Assembly (NCBI RefSeq): GCF_024159265.1
Contig: NZ_JAMYWY010000001.1
Span: 1,426,001-1,490,000, forward strand
From: Paenibacillus sp. 1781tsa1
Lineage (GTDB): Bacteria > Bacillota > Bacilli > Paenibacillales > Paenibacillaceae
Length of the DNA stretch: 64,000 nt
Direction: 5' to 3'
The position numbers were made by a program, and so were the translations under genes. The notes beneath the pieces are model-generated. The model did not search any database, was not told where the DNA came from, and saw only the letters and a list, made by a program, of their open reading frames with translations. Positions 44,611 to 55,716 of the stretch are shown here, one piece after another. The number at the start of each line of letters is the position of its first letter. Positions within the stretch are counted from its first letter, which is position 1.

Positions 44611-45456
44611 ATGAACATTATAAGCAAGAATCGTTGGGTAGCACCGATGTTATCAGTGCTGCTTGTATGTATAGTGGGGGTAAATGTCGTTCAGGCGACG
44701 GGGAAGTGGAACGAAGCTAGTGATAGTAAACAGATGACCGAACTTGCGGCTTCTGTGCAAAATAACCAAACATCTACGCAAGAAGAGAGGCGCATGATGG
44801 AAGATGGGACAAGTCTGTCTACACAAACCGTAGCCTGGACTGAATCTCTTCCAGCGAAGAACTGGCTAACGACTGCTCAAGAAAAGCAGGAATTGCAAGA
44901 AGCCAAGGCCAAGAACAAAGCTAGAGCTGTAGCTGCGGCCAAAGCCAAAAAAGAAGCTGCACTGAAATTGGCAAAAGTGGAACGAGCCAAAGCGGTGGCT
45001 GCTGTAACAACTCCCCCCCAAAAACTATACTTTACGCGGACCAAACTTCTGAACCAGGAAGACTCGAAACTCGCAACCTGGTCATACAGTGTGTCCGATA
45101 AAGAACTGCATCTGCTGCAAAAAATCGTCATGGCAGAGGCGGAAGGTGAACCGTACGAAGGCAAAGTGGCAGTTGCCAATGTTGTCTTAAACCGGCTGCG
45201 GTCAGCCAATTTTCCCGATACCATTTACAAGGTGATCTATCAGAAATCCCAGTTCAGTCCTGTAGCGAACGGACGTTTGAAACGTGTAGTTCCCAACGAG
45301 GACAGTATCAAAGCAGTGAATGCTGCGCTGAACGGGAAGAAGGAAGTTTCCGATGATACGTATTATTTCTTATCATTGACGCTTGCCGACGATCTGACAG
45401 TTGCCCGCTCGCAGAAAAAAGTAAAAACGATCGGTCATCATACTTTTTACAAGTAA
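44611..45456 (+). CDS. Cell wall hydrolase, SleB/CwlJ family
   Basis: The 281-residue protein starts with a signal peptide (MLSVLLVCIVGVNVVQATG region, residues about 10-31). A Lys/Ala-rich coiled segment follows (about 100-135, KAKNKARAVAAAKAKKEAAL). The C-terminal hydrolase domain (about 165-281) contains KIVMAEAEGEPYEGKVAVAN, VVLNRLRSANFPDTIYKVIY and QFSPVANGRL, typical of the SleB lytic enzymes that degrade spore cortex or vegetative peptidoglycan. The conserved Glu in AEAEGE is the catalytic candidate. The LysM or binding domain usual in SleB is absent. Confidence 0.9.
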   Translation: MNIISKNRWVAPMLSVLLVCIVGVNVVQATGKWNEASDSKQMTELAASVQNNQTSTQEERRMMEDGTSLSTQTVAWTESLPAKNWLTTAQEKQELQEAKAKNKARAVAAAKAKKEAALKLAKVERAKAVAAVTTPPQKLYFTRTKLLNQEDSKLATWSYSVSDKELHLLQKIVMAEAEGEPYEGKVAVANVVLNRLRSANFPDTIYKVIYQKSQFSPVANGRLKRVVPNEDSIKAVNAALNGKKEVSDDTYYFLSLTLADDLTVARSQKKVKTIGHHTFYK

Positions 45457-45618
45457 TCGACCCGTAAATTCTGCAAACAGGCAGGGTAGTTAACAGTGTG
45501 TGCATCACACGGCCCTTCAAAAAGCCTGAATCGTAGTTTTATTTCGTTATTTAAAATATGGTTATACTCTAAATTACCCTTTTTTCTGCCAAATCATACG
45601 GTCGAATCAATGAAAATA

Positions 45619-45665
45619 AAAGAAGGTTCCCTTCCAATAATTCGGAAGGGAACCTTCTTTATATA
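45619..45665. terminator. Bidirectional terminator between convergent genes
   Basis: AAGAAGGTTCCCTTCC and GGAAGGGAACCTTCTT form a perfect stem (45619-45660) with T runs on both strands. It serves the SleB-like gene from the left and the glycosyltransferase gene from the right. A short stretch before it (45457-45618) holds no gene. Confidence 0.9.
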
Positions 45666-45730
45666 TCATGAGGACTTGTCTTGTCCTCTATAACACCTCA
45701 TGAGAGCTGTTCTACAGGTCCATAGAGACG

Positions 45731-46945
45731 TCAGAATGGTATTCTGGTACCTGACAAGGACGTGGCAGCAATTCCGGCTGAGAAGCGCTCTACGGGTGCT
45801 TTTGTAACTTCGGCTGTCGTCGGGAATAATAAGTCATGAACAGCTTGCGCGCAACACGTTGGATCATAGGCTGAGCGGTTGCCGGTAATATGTGCTACGT
45901 TCAGCGGGCTTTCAGCTTGAGTGGATGCCTGCTCACATAGTTGGGTGAAACGTTTGGTGATCACGTCGGCAGAGTGAATGACCTGGCCGTATCCGGCTTG
46001 TACAAAGTATTCACAGTTCTCTTCCTCTTGACCCGCCAGCGGAGGTATGAACAGCATGGGTAACCGCTTAGCCAACGCTTCGGTACATGTCATGCCACCA
46101 GGCTTCGTGATTAGCACATCGGATACATCCATCAGTTTGCTTACTTCACGGGTATATCCCAGAATACGAATATTAGGGTGCTGGAAGCAAGACATTTCCT
46201 TCATCTTTGCAATCATTTTCTCGTTGCTTCCAAGACAAAACACCAATTGAACACGATCTGCCCAGGACGTGAGAGCTTTCATATGATCCTCATCAAAAGA
46301 GAGTCCCCAGCCTCCACCCATAAGCAGTGCGGTAGGCATATTCTGAAGCCCCATTTCTTCTCGCAGCGTTACTTTGTCGCCCGCTTCCCAGAAGTCAGGA
46401 TGCACAGGAATTCCTGTGATCTGAATGTGGGAGGGATCAACCCCCCGAATTTCAAGCAATGCTTTGACCTGAGGGGTAGAGACCAGATATTTATTCACTT
46501 CCGGATTAATCCATGTTCCATGCACGTCATAATCCGTCACGACGGTATAGAGCGGAATATTCAGACCCTGGCGTTTGAGCCGGGAGATCACTGCATTTGG
46601 GAAAGGATGGGTACAGATCACCGCATCCGGTTTCAGTTGGGATACGACCTGTGCTGTCTGTGTATAGAAAATTCGATGCAACGCCAACTTGGTAAAGCCA
46701 TTTAATGACTTGTTGTACTGTGTGCGGTACAACAGACTGACCAGTTTGGGTTGAACCGACAGTGTCTTTCGATATGCAGAAAAGATTAATGGAGCTACCG
46801 TTGGATTTAAAAATTTGCCTAGTTCAATGACACGACTGTGAACATGTGGACTGACTTTTTTGATGCCATGTGCCAGCGCATGAGCGGCCTGAGTGTGACC
46901 GGTACCGAATCCTTCCGATAATAAGAGCACTCTTGGTTTTCGCAT
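45731..46945 (-). CDS. MGDG synthase/UgtP-like glycosyltransferase
   Basis: ATG at 46945 follows AAAGGTGA; the in-frame ATG at 46963 lies before this site. The 404-residue protein begins with the MGDG-synthase-type domain (PRVLLLSEGFGTGHTQAAHA, 4-23). A GT28-like C-terminal domain has VLITKPGGMTCTEALAKRLP and PLAGQEEENCEYFVQAGYG, which bind the nucleotide sugar. Relatives transfer glucose or galactose to diacylglycerol to make membrane glycolipids and lipoteichoic acid anchors (UgtP/YpfP), or make other processive glycosylations. The acceptor cannot be fixed here. Confidence 0.88.
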   Translation of the reverse strand: MRKPRVLLLSEGFGTGHTQAAHALAHGIKKVSPHVHSRVIELGKFLNPTVAPLIFSAYRKTLSVQPKLVSLLYRTQYNKSLNGFTKLALHRIFYTQTAQVVSQLKPDAVICTHPFPNAVISRLKRQGLNIPLYTVVTDYDVHGTWINPEVNKYLVSTPQVKALLEIRGVDPSHIQITGIPVHPDFWEAGDKVTLREEMGLQNMPTALLMGGGWGLSFDEDHMKALTSWADRVQLVFCLGSNEKMIAKMKEMSCFQHPNIRILGYTREVSKLMDVSDVLITKPGGMTCTEALAKRLPMLFIPPLAGQEEENCEYFVQAGYGQVIHSADVITKRFTQLCEQASTQAESPLNVAHITGNRSAYDPTCCAQAVHDLLFPTTAEVTKAPVERFSAGIAATSLSGTRIPF

Positions 46946-47222
46946 GAGTTCACCTTTATTCATAAGTTTAAATTCAAGATTAAGATATTTATCATTTATT
47001 CTCGCTATGGATTACATTACTACATGAATATACATTGAAGCGCAGAATCATGTTTCATCCATGAATATTTACACCATATATCTTATTCTGAGACAGTCTG
47101 ACTTCATTTATATACGTATTGTTTGAGTCATCTTACACTATAGACGAGGACAGAAGGAGTTTCCACTGCATTTCGGTTAAAAAAAATTAACACAATTTTT
47201 AAAATGTTAGGGTTGCAATCTT

Positions 47223-47280
47223 ATTACCAAGGTGGTAATGTATATTTTGACCGAATGACCGAATTGTATTTTTGGTCATT
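47223..47280 (+). promoter_or_regulatory. Candidate autoregulatory operators of the TetR gene
   Basis: Two inverted repeats precede the TetR gene: ATTACC-N5-GGTAAT (47223-47239) and AATGACC-N13-GGTCATT (47254-47280). They lie within a region with TTGCAA at 47213 and possible -10 sequences at 47236-47246. The TGACC/GGTCA half-site recurs upstream of the yhgE-like gene (47995-48021), as expected if the regulator binds both. The remaining 46946-47212 stretch is A/T-rich without genes. Confidence 0.5.
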
Positions 47281-47325
47281 TATGTAGGACGAATGAACAA
47301 TGAAGGAGATTAAAGGAGGGATACG

Positions 47326-47907
47326 ATGGCTCCGATTGACAGGAGACAGCAGGTTATTCATGCAGCAGCCCAGTCGTTTGCCATGTTTGGATACAAAGCA
47401 ACCACGATGGATCAGGTCGCCAAGATTGCGAACGTTGGCAAAGGAACGATCTATACGTTTTTCACCAATAAGGAACAATTGTTTGATCAGATTTTGGTAG
47501 AAGTCATTCAGGAAATGAAGAACATCGCGCACCGTGAAGTGCATCAGGAAAGTGCATTTTTTGATAATCTGTTTCGAGTGCTGGATGCGTTGTTAGAGTT
47601 CCGCCGTGATCACGATCTGCTGGTTAAGCTATCACAGGAACTGAAGGACTTTGGTACACTGCAAGCCAAGGATGGTTTGGACAAAGTGGAGAAGGTTATT
47701 TCCGACTTTCTGGCTCGGGAGCTTGAAAAGGCAAAAGATAATGGAGAGATTCGGGATTGTGATCCACAAGTCGTCGCTTTTATGATGATCCGCCTGTATA
47801 TTGCACTGACCTCAGACTGGAACAAACAACATCAACCGCTGAGCAAAGAGGAAATTAAGACTTACTTTCGCCTTTTCTTAATGGAAGGAATTGCTGCTGT
47901 AACGTAA
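47326..47907 (+). CDS. TetR/AcrR family transcriptional regulator
   Basis: The 193-residue protein has an N-terminal TetR helix-turn-helix: RRQQVIHAAAQSFAMFGYKA (6-25) and TTMDQVAKIANVGKGTIYTF (26-45), with FFTNKEQLFDQILVEV following. The C-terminal ligand-binding domain is helical. It precedes a YhgE-type gene by 206 bp, the same pairing as yhgD-yhgE in Bacillus, so it probably represses that gene and itself. AAAGGAGGG is 6 bases from the ATG. Confidence 0.93.
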   Translation: MAPIDRRQQVIHAAAQSFAMFGYKATTMDQVAKIANVGKGTIYTFFTNKEQLFDQILVEVIQEMKNIAHREVHQESAFFDNLFRVLDALLEFRRDHDLLVKLSQELKDFGTLQAKDGLDKVEKVISDFLARELEKAKDNGEIRDCDPQVVAFMMIRLYIALTSDWNKQHQPLSKEEIKTYFRLFLMEGIAAVT

Positions 47908-47960
47908 TCCGAATTTAATCTACTATAAATAAGGGTTATTATGCGTGCAGAGCAGCGAGG

Positions 47961-48021
47961 CTTGTCGGAAGACAGGTTTGTTTTTTTGCTCTAAACTGAC
48001 TGTTTGAGGAAAGTGGTCAGT
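47961..48021 (+). promoter_or_regulatory. Terminator-like hairpin and inverted repeat upstream of yhgE
   Basis: CTTGTC/GACAGG with a following TTTGTTTTTTT (about 47961-47988) may end the TetR transcript. Next, ACTGAC (47995-48000) and GTCAGT (48016-48021) form an inverted repeat that shares the TGGTCA half-site with the repeat upstream of the TetR gene. It is a candidate operator for the yhgE promoter. Confidence 0.45.
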
Positions 48022-48113
48022 CCGTGTTTCGGTAATTTTTCTGGAATGCGACATTTTATTTCATTATAGTTATTCCTGCTCATGAAGCAGAGAGATTAAG
48101 GGGAGAAAGTGAC

Positions 48114-50396
48114 ATGAAATCTTTATCCGTGTTTTTCAAGGATGTGGGATCGGCCGTGAGAAACCCGAAGGTGTTGATCCCTGTTATTGCAATTATGTTT
48201 ATACCGATCCTGTATAGTGGCATCTATCTGGCAGCTTATTGGGACCCATATGGTCATGTGGATGAGATGCCGGTTGCCGTAGTCAATTTGGATAAAGGTG
48301 CAGAGCTGGAGGGCAAATCACTTCATGTAGGTAGTGATCTGGTCGATGAGCTGAAGAAAAATGCTGATTTCAAATGGGACTTTGTCAGTGCGAGTCAAGC
48401 CAAAGAAGGCATGAGCAATGACAAATATTATATGCAAATTACGATTCCGGAGAACTTCTCATCCCAAGCCACAACGTTGCTCGATGACAAGCCGGAGCCG
48501 GCTGATCTGATCTATGAACCAAACGGCAATTACAGCTTTGTCGGTGCACAGATCGGTAAGACCGCTATTAAGGATCTGAAAGCAAAAGTCTCAGCCAAAG
48601 TAACAGAATCCTATGCAGAGACATTGCTCGACAAGTTCTCCGAAGTATCCGATGGCTTGGCGGAGGCAGGTGATGGAGCTGGTGAACTGAATACCGGCGC
48701 AGGCAAACTGGATGATGGTGCTGTTAAGCTCAAGGATAACCTGGCGAAGCTTGCATCCGGAACGCTTGAACTTCAGGAAGGACTCTCTCCATTAAGTGAT
48801 GGCGTTAACGCATTGCACACGGGCGCGACCAAGCTTGAGAGTGGAACAACGAATCTTGTATCCGGTCTGCAACAGCTTCAGGCAGCCGCTTCGAGCCAGC
48901 TTCAGAGCGGAGCAGATCAGTTGAAGGATGGCAGCACCAAGTTGGAAACCGGACTCCAGTCTTCACTGGATGGTACAAGTAAGTTGCAGGCTGGCCTGAA
49001 ATCGTCAGAACAGGGCAGTGCGAAGCTGTCTGACGGTCTGCAAAGTGCCGTTCAGGGCAGCGGTACACTGGCAACAGGCCTGCAATCGGCTGTAGATGGC
49101 AGTGGTAAGGTTGCTGATGGCGCACAGAGCGTAGCCGCCGGATTGAAGCAGCTTGCTGCATCGAACCCGGAACTCGCCGAAAGTGCTGATGTACAGAAAC
49201 TGCTTGCGGCGAGTGAAGCGGTTGCCGATGGTAGTGCGCAACTGCATGAGAGCGAGCAGAAGCTTGCACAGGGTGCAGATCAGCTGCATCAGGGCAATCA
49301 GCAGCTGGCCGCGGGCGCATCCGAGCTTCATGGTGGCCAGGAGCAACTTCTGGCTGGTGCAAACCAGCTGGTAGATGGACAAAAGCAATTGCTGGCAGGG
49401 GCTGGACAGCTTAGTCAAGGGGGAGCGAAACTCTCCGATGGTCTGAAGCAATTCAGCGGCAAATTGGGTGATGCTGCAAATGGCGGTACATTGCTCGCCA
49501 ATGGTGCCAAGCAGCTGGGCTCAGGGACAACGGCTTTGCAAACGGGTGTAGGTAAACTCAGTGGTGGCGTTAATTCACTAACCGATGGTTCCAAGCAACT
49601 GGGTGATGGCGCGGGCAAACTGGCTGACGGTCTTACCGAGCTAAAAGATGGCTCAAGTGAACTGGCAACCAAACTGAATGATGCCGCTCAGAAAACATCC
49701 GAAGTGAAGAAAACGGATGATGTGGTGAACATGTTCGCTGAACCGGTGAACTCCTCTGAGAACACAGCAGAGAACGTGAGCAATTATGGTACAGGATTGA
49801 CACCTTTCTTCCTGTCGATCGGTCTGTTTGTAGGATCATTGATTTCCACGATTGTATTGAAAATGCGGGAAACGTCCGTACCAGGTGCAACAGGCTGGAA
49901 TCGTTTTGTCAGCCGGACACTGGTATTTGGCTCCGTGAGTATTTTCCAATCGGTTATCGTGGCAAGCTTCATGTTATACGGTCTTGGACTGGAGACGCAC
50001 AGCGTAGGGCTGTTCTATCTGTTTACCATTATTACAGGGCTGACCTTCATGTTGATCGTTCAGGCGCTTGTAACCTGGCTGGATCTGCCTGGACGTTATG
50101 TTGTCATTCTGCTGCTGGTCTTCCAACTTGCGGCTAGTGCAGGAACCTTCCCGGTAGAACTGATTCCATCGTGGCTTCAGGCATTTAGCCCTTGGTTGCC
50201 AATGACACACAGCATTATGGGCTTCAAAGCCGTTGTATCGAGTGGTAATCTGGATGTGATGTGGCATCAAGCAGGAATTCTTAGTATCTATGCAGGTGTA
50301 TCCATTCTGCTGACGCTTGCTTACTTCCTCTGGAATGGCAGACGTCCGAAAAAAGAAGTCGAACAGGCTGATTCTGGTCAAGTTGTGACGGCATAA
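48114..50396 (+). CDS. yhgE: YhgE/Pip family membrane protein
   Basis: The 760-residue protein has one membrane segment near the N-terminus (about 17-40, VLIPVIAIMFIPILYSGIYL) and an extracytoplasmic domain. A very long repetitive region of about residues 190-555 has the 7-residue pattern LxxGxxxLxxG (for example AGELNTGAGKLDDGAVKLKD). The C-terminal end has about five membrane segments (560-745). YhgE/Pip proteins act as phage receptors or ESX/LXG-secretion-associated factors in some Bacillota; its role here is unknown. It is probably controlled by the TetR gene just upstream. AAGGGGAGAAAG precedes the ATG. Confidence 0.93.
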   Translation: MKSLSVFFKDVGSAVRNPKVLIPVIAIMFIPILYSGIYLAAYWDPYGHVDEMPVAVVNLDKGAELEGKSLHVGSDLVDELKKNADFKWDFVSASQAKEGMSNDKYYMQITIPENFSSQATTLLDDKPEPADLIYEPNGNYSFVGAQIGKTAIKDLKAKVSAKVTESYAETLLDKFSEVSDGLAEAGDGAGELNTGAGKLDDGAVKLKDNLAKLASGTLELQEGLSPLSDGVNALHTGATKLESGTTNLVSGLQQLQAAASSQLQSGADQLKDGSTKLETGLQSSLDGTSKLQAGLKSSEQGSAKLSDGLQSAVQGSGTLATGLQSAVDGSGKVADGAQSVAAGLKQLAASNPELAESADVQKLLAASEAVADGSAQLHESEQKLAQGADQLHQGNQQLAAGASELHGGQEQLLAGANQLVDGQKQLLAGAGQLSQGGAKLSDGLKQFSGKLGDAANGGTLLANGAKQLGSGTTALQTGVGKLSGGVNSLTDGSKQLGDGAGKLADGLTELKDGSSELATKLNDAAQKTSEVKKTDDVVNMFAEPVNSSENTAENVSNYGTGLTPFFLSIGLFVGSLISTIVLKMRETSVPGATGWNRFVSRTLVFGSVSIFQSVIVASFMLYGLGLETHSVGLFYLFTIITGLTFMLIVQALVTWLDLPGRYVVILLLVFQLAASAGTFPVELIPSWLQAFSPWLPMTHSIMGFKAVVSSGNLDVMWHQAGILSIYAGVSILLTLAYFLWNGRRPKKEVEQADSGQVVTA

Positions 50397-50488
50397 GTCG
50401 AACCTGATCTTCAGCATAGTCATATTTCTGAAAAAAACTTTATTTTCTTGTAGTGAAATTATGCAATATAGTAGTCAAATAGTGCAAA

Positions 50489-50526
50489 TAGCCTGCAGCC
50501 CCAAAAAGGGGTTGCAGGCTATTTTG
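50489..50526 (+). terminator. Terminator after yhgE
   Basis: ATAGCCTGCAGCCCC pairs with GGGGTTGCAGGCTAT (loop AAAAA), followed by TTTTG. The stem is nearly perfect. Confidence 0.88.
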
Positions 50527-51067
50527 TATACAAATGCATAAAGAAGTAAAGATTCGCTGGCTTAAGCAGTGAAAATTTGGTTGAATTATGGATAAACGTA
50601 GGCTGTACATGGAACGATTTTCTTCTGTCAGCAATTTAATTCAGTTGTACTCTGGTTTAAAAAGTGTATAATTATTCGAAAAAGAGATGAATTTAAACGT
50701 CACTACTGTAAAGCTGTACTGCAAAACATTTCTTATCAGAGGTATTAAAAAGTTTAAATTGCGCTGATGTTAGGTCGGTGTTAAAATAATAGAACTATAT
50801 CAAAAAAACGTCGCTCCATTTCAGTAGCCGTGCCAGCGGTTGCGTGTTGATTTATACATGCTGTTTGCCGGATCGTCCGGATCAGCTCATCTCATTCAAT
50901 GGCTTCTGCCCAATAGCAGGCATTATTTTTGACAGTCTCATGCTGTCACCTCTTCTATCTAGCAGGCTCTATCGCAAGCGAAAGGCCAGCTCCTCCCGTT
51001 TCATTGTTGCCTGTTGCCTATGTTCTTGATCTTTCCGAAATACTTCATTATAGAAAGGTTGCGTTCC
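50527..51067. other. Gene-free leader region of glutamate synthase
   Basis: This 541-bp stretch has no convincing ORF. It contains a possible promoter near 50760-50790 (GGTCGGTGTTAAAATAATAG, with TAAAAT as -10). The leader that follows, about 250 nt long, has a small palindrome CGGATCGTCCG (50871-50881) and a GACAG...CTGTC pair near 50930-50950. A regulatory leader for gltB is possible, but I recognise no known riboswitch. Confidence 0.4.
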
Positions 51068-54000
51068 ATGAGACACATCGGATTACCTCCAAAACAGGGT
51101 CTGTATGACCCGCAGTTCGAAAAAGACGCATGCGGAATGGGTTTTGTTGCCAACATCAAAGGAGTACCTTCACACGATATCGTTAGTCAGGCACTGACCA
51201 TGCTCAGTAACATGGAGCACCGTGGAGGACAGGGAAGTGAACCGAATTCCGGTGACGGAGCAGGTATCCTGATTCAGATTCCACATCGTTATTTTGCACA
51301 GGAAGCGGAACGTCTTGGTTTTGCATTACCTGAACAGGGCTTCTATGGCGTAGGGATGTTGTTCATGTCCCAAGACCCTGCCATCCGTAGTGCGCACGAA
51401 GAGAGCCTCAAGAAGATTATTGAAGAAGAAGGACAGACGTTCCTGGGTTTCCGGGATGTTCCTACTTTTGATGAAATGCTTGGCCGTTCTGCACTTGCAG
51501 CGAAACCTTATGTACGTCAGGTGTTCATTGGAAGATCCACAGATGTGAAGGATGAGCTTGGATTCGAACGTAAACTGTATGTTATTCGCAGACGCGCTGA
51601 GCTTGCTATTCGATATTCGGCAGATGAAGCAGAAGGCGGTTCATTCTACCTGCCAAGCTTGTCTTGTCGCAAAATTGTTTACAAAGGTATGCTGACCACT
51701 GAACAGGTGGGAGAATTCTATTTGGATCTACAGCAAGATCTTGTGGAATCTGCAATTGCACTCGTGCATTCCCGTTTCAGTACGAACACCTTCCCAAGCT
51801 GGGAACGTGCCCACCCGTATCGCTTCATGATCCACAACGGTGAGATCAATACGATGCGTGGTAACGTGAACTGGATGCATGCACGCCAGTCCCTGTTCGA
51901 GAGTGAATTGTTTGGTGACGACATCGCCAAAGTGAAACCGGTCATTAACCCGGATGGTTCCGATACAGCGATGTTCGATAACACACTGGAGTTCCTGTAT
52001 CTGAGCGGCCGTTCATTGCCACACGTGGCAATGATGATGGTTCCTGAACCTTGGAGCACAGATGAGGGTATGGACCCTGCCAAAAAGGCATTTTATGAGT
52101 ATCACAGCACGATGATGGAGCCTTGGGATGGACCAGCAGCAATGGCCTTTACAGACGGTTTGCAAATTGGTGCAACACTTGACCGTAACGGTTTGCGTCC
52201 AGCTCGTTATTATGTAACCAAGGATGACCGCATTATCCTGTCTTCTGAAGTTGGGGTACTTGATATCGCACCTGAAGAGATCCTGTACAAAGATCGTCTG
52301 CGTCCAGGCCGGATGTTGCTTGTGGATACACAAGAAGGCCGCATCATCGCTGATGAGGAAGTAAAAGCACTCATTGCAGCCGAGAATCCGTATCAGGATT
52401 GGCTCGATGAGCATTTGATGGATCTGAGCGAGCTGCCGGAAGCACCGGAACTTCCTGATCCAAAACATGATAATGTGACCCAGCTTCAGCTGGCATATGG
52501 TTATACATTTGAAGAGCTTCGCAAAATCCTGGAGCCCATGGCAACAACAGGTATGGAAGCTACGGGTTCGATGGGTTATGATGCACCGCTGGCTGTGCTG
52601 TCGGATCGTCCGCAGCGTCTGTACAACTACTTTAAACAGATGTTTGCCCAGGTAACCAACCCGCCAATCGATGCAATCCGTGAAGAGATTGTAACGTCTA
52701 CGGCAACAACCATTGGTCCTGAGCGCAACTTGCTGAACCCTGAACCGGAGAGCTGTCGCCAGATCCGTCTGGATACACCGGTCTTGTCCAATGAAGATTT
52801 TGCGAAGATTCGCCATGTGCGCCGCCCAGGCTTCCGCTCCATGACGATTCCGATTTTCTTCACCGCTGCGGAAGGAGCAGAAGGACTGCGCAAAGCAATG
52901 GATTTGCTCTTCGAAGCTGCGGACCGTGTCATCGACAAAGGTCATAACATTCTGATCCTGTCTGACCGCGGTGTGGACGCAGAGAATGCTGCCATTCCTG
53001 CATTGCTTGCTGTAGCAGGTCTGCATCACCATCTGATTCGTCAGGGAACCAGAACGAAAGTCAGCATTATGCTTGAATCAGCAGAGCCGCGTGATATTCA
53101 CCACTATGCATTACTGCTGGGTTACGGTGTAAGTGCTGTGAACCCTTATCTGGCCTTTGAAACGCTGGATGACATGATTCAGCAAGGATTGCTGCGTGGC
53201 ATCTCGCATGAGAAAGCAGTGAAAAACTACATTAAAGCAGCTACCAAAGGCGTTACTAAAGTGTTGTCCAAAATGGGGATTTCTACGATTCAATCGTATC
53301 GTGGCGCTCAAATCTTCGAAGCGGTGGGTCTGAAGTCAGACTTCGTTGACCGTTACTTTACCTGGACACCTTCCCGGATCGGTGGAATTGGGTTGGAAGA
53401 AGTGGCGGCCGAAGCGCTGACACATCATAACCGTGCCTTTACAGAGAAAGACGGTAACGACAAAGTATTGGATTCCGGTGGCGATTATCAATGGCGTAAT
53501 GACGGAGAAGAGCATCTGTTCAATCCGCAAACCATTCATACGTTGCAACACGCAGTTCGTACCGGGGATTACAAGCTGTATAAAAAATATTCCAAACTTG
53601 TGCAAGGTGAGAATGATCAACTGTTGACCATTCGCTCCATGCTGAAACTGAAACCGGTTGGAGCTTCCATTCCACTTGAAGAAGTTGAATCCGTAGAAGA
53701 TATCATGCGTCGTTTCAAAACGGGTGCAATGTCCTTCGGTTCGATTAGTAAAGAGGCGCATGAAGATCTTGCCATCGCGATGAACCGTGTTGGAGGTAAG
53801 TCCAATACCGGAGAAGGTGGAGAAGATCCGGCTCGCTTCATTAAAGATAGCAACGGAGATTCCCGTCGCAGTGCCATCAAACAGGTCGCATCCGGACGTT
53901 TCGGTGTTACATCCAACTACTTGGTTAATGCCGACGAAATTCAGATCAAAATGGCACAAGGAGCAAAACCGGGTGAAGGCGGACAATTGCCAGGACGCAA

Positions 54001-55666
54001 AGTGTATCCTTGGGTTGCTGAAGTCCGTGGTTCAACACCGGGTGTAGGTCTGATCTCGCCACCGCCGCATCACGATATCTACTCGATCGAGGATCTGGCA
54101 GAGCTGATCTATGACTTGAAAAATGCCAATCCGCGTGCTGAGATCAACGTGAAGCTCGTATCGGAAGTGGGCGTCGGTACCATTGCGGCAGGTGTAGCCA
54201 AAGGGCGTGCCGATATTATCCTCGTCAGCGGTTATGACGGTGGTACAGGTGCATCACCGCAAGGTTCGATCCGACATGCGGGTATGCCGTGGGAACTGGG
54301 TCTTGCAGAGACACATCAAACGTTGATGCTGAACAATCTGCGTGATCGTGTCGTACTCGAAACAGATGGCAAAATGCTTAACGGCCGTGACTTGGCGATT
54401 GCAGCCTTGCTTGGAGCTGAAGAGTACGGTTTCTCTACAGCACCACTCGTTGCACTTGGCTGTATCATGATGCGTGTCTGTCAAATGGATACCTGTCCGG
54501 TTGGTGTAGCAACACAGAATCCGGAGTTGCGTAAAAATTATATGGGTGATCCGGCTCATGTGGTTAACTTCATGCGATTTGTTGCTGAAGATGTGCGTGA
54601 GATCATGGCTGATCTTGGTTTCCGTACCATTCAGGAGATGGTCGGACGTACAGATTGCCTCGAAACGGTAGAAGCCGTAGATCACTGGAAGAAAAAAGGT
54701 GTGGATCTGTCTGTATTGCTGCACGTGCCTGAAATGCCGGAAGGCTCTGCACGTTACCGTACACAGCATCAGAACCACCAATTGGAAGAAACGCTGGATA
54801 TGCAGCAATTGTTGCCACTGGCACAGTCTGCTATTGAATCCGGTCAACCGGTTGAAGCGGTGCTTCCAATTACGAACGTTAACCGTGCAGTAGGTACCAT
54901 TCTGGGTAGTGAGATCACACGTAAATATGGACTCGCAGGATTGCCTGAAGATACGGTTAAATTCAAATTTGTCGGCTCTGCCGGACAAAGCTTTGGGGCC
55001 TTTGTACCTAAAGGCATGACCTTGACCGTTGAAGGGGATTCCAATGACTACGTAGGTAAAGGACTGTCCGGAGGTAAACTGATCGTGATGCCTTCTCCGA
55101 AAGCAACGTTTGAGGCAGAAGATAACATCATTATCGGTAACACGGCTCTCTACGGCGCAACAAGTGGTGAAGCGTATATCCGTGGTATTGCGGGTGAGCG
55201 ATTTGCTGTACGTAACTCCGGCGCCAAAGTAGTCGTTGAAGGTGTAGGCGACCATGGTTGTGAGTATATGACAGGTGGACGTGTCGTTGTACTCGGCGAT
55301 ACAGGTCGTAACTTTGCAGCAGGGATGTCCGGAGGTATTGCCTATGTCTATGATCCAGAAGGCACATTCCTGAAACGTTGTAATCTGGAAATGGTTCTTT
55401 TGGAGCGTATCGAAGATGTGGCCGAAAGTGCAGATCTGCGAGGTATGATTCAACGTCATGTTGCCAATACAGGAAGTGCTGTCGGTCAGCGCATTCTGGA
55501 TAACTGGCAAGATGCGGTGAACCAGTTCGTTCGGGTTATTCCGAAGGACTTCAAGCGTATGACAGAGCAGATTGAACGGGTTCAGGCGACAGGCTTGACT
55601 GGAGAAGCAGCACTGCTTGCAGCGTTTGAAGCGAATATGCGTGAACTTGCACGTGCCGGGGGCTAA
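51068..55666 (+). CDS. gltB: Glutamate synthase, large (alpha) subunit
   Basis: ATG 51068 gives 1532 residues. Cys22 (in KDACGMG) is the N-terminal nucleophile of the glutaminase domain after propeptide removal. The glutaminase domain runs to about 430, a central domain to about 800, and the FMN-binding synthase domain to about 1200 ([40 protein letters not shown]). The cysteines [19 protein letters not shown] bind the 3Fe-4S cluster, and the GXGXG domain ends the protein. It converts glutamine plus 2-oxoglutarate to glutamate. The small subunit gene does not follow; a strong terminator does. Confidence 0.96.
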   Translation: MRHIGLPPKQGLYDPQFEKDACGMGFVANIKGVPSHDIVSQALTMLSNMEHRGGQGSEPNSGDGAGILIQIPHRYFAQEAERLGFALPEQGFYGVGMLFMSQDPAIRSAHEESLKKIIEEEGQTFLGFRDVPTFDEMLGRSALAAKPYVRQVFIGRSTDVKDELGFERKLYVIRRRAELAIRYSADEAEGGSFYLPSLSCRKIVYKGMLTTEQVGEFYLDLQQDLVESAIALVHSRFSTNTFPSWERAHPYRFMIHNGEINTMRGNVNWMHARQSLFESELFGDDIAKVKPVINPDGSDTAMFDNTLEFLYLSGRSLPHVAMMMVPEPWSTDEGMDPAKKAFYEYHSTMMEPWDGPAAMAFTDGLQIGATLDRNGLRPARYYVTKDDRIILSSEVGVLDIAPEEILYKDRLRPGRMLLVDTQEGRIIADEEVKALIAAENPYQDWLDEHLMDLSELPEAPELPDPKHDNVTQLQLAYGYTFEELRKILEPMATTGMEATGSMGYDAPLAVLSDRPQRLYNYFKQMFAQVTNPPIDAIREEIVTSTATTIGPERNLLNPEPESCRQIRLDTPVLSNEDFAKIRHVRRPGFRSMTIPIFFTAAEGAEGLRKAMDLLFEAADRVIDKGHNILILSDRGVDAENAAIPALLAVAGLHHHLIRQGTRTKVSIMLESAEPRDIHHYALLLGYGVSAVNPYLAFETLDDMIQQGLLRGISHEKAVKNYIKAATKGVTKVLSKMGISTIQSYRGAQIFEAVGLKSDFVDRYFTWTPSRIGGIGLEEVAAEALTHHNRAFTEKDGNDKVLDSGGDYQWRNDGEEHLFNPQTIHTLQHAVRTGDYKLYKKYSKLVQGENDQLLTIRSMLKLKPVGASIPLEEVESVEDIMRRFKTGAMSFGSISKEAHEDLAIAMNRVGGKSNTGEGGEDPARFIKDSNGDSRRSAIKQVASGRFGVTSNYLVNADEIQIKMAQGAKPGEGGQLPGRKVYPWVAEVRGSTPGVGLISPPPHHDIYSIEDLAELIYDLKNANPRAEINVKLVSEVGVGTIAAGVAKGRADIILVSGYDGGTGASPQGSIRHAGMPWELGLAETHQTLMLNNLRDRVVLETDGKMLNGRDLAIAALLGAEEYGFSTAPLVALGCIMMRVCQMDTCPVGVATQNPELRKNYMGDPAHVVNFMRFVAEDVREIMADLGFRTIQEMVGRTDCLETVEAVDHWKKKGVDLSVLLHVPEMPEGSARYRTQHQNHQLEETLDMQQLLPLAQSAIESGQPVEAVLPITNVNRAVGTILGSEITRKYGLAGLPEDTVKFKFVGSAGQSFGAFVPKGMTLTVEGDSNDYVGKGLSGGKLIVMPSPKATFEAEDNIIIGNTALYGATSGEAYIRGIAGERFAVRNSGAKVVVEGVGDHGCEYMTGGRVVVLGDTGRNFAAGMSGGIAYVYDPEGTFLKRCNLEMVLLERIEDVAESADLRGMIQRHVANTGSAVGQRILDNWQDAVNQFVRVIPKDFKRMTEQIERVQATGLTGEAALLAAFEANMRELARAGG

Positions 55667-55716
55667 TAACTTCCTTGTTCAAAGGTGGAAGTGCATGAAC
55701 AGGTTGTATTAAGAAT

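Noticed and set aside
52013..55510. Minus-strand open frames of 339 and 418 codons inside gltB
   Set aside because: Antisense of a verified gene; translations are Cys/His/Thr-rich without any domain pattern.
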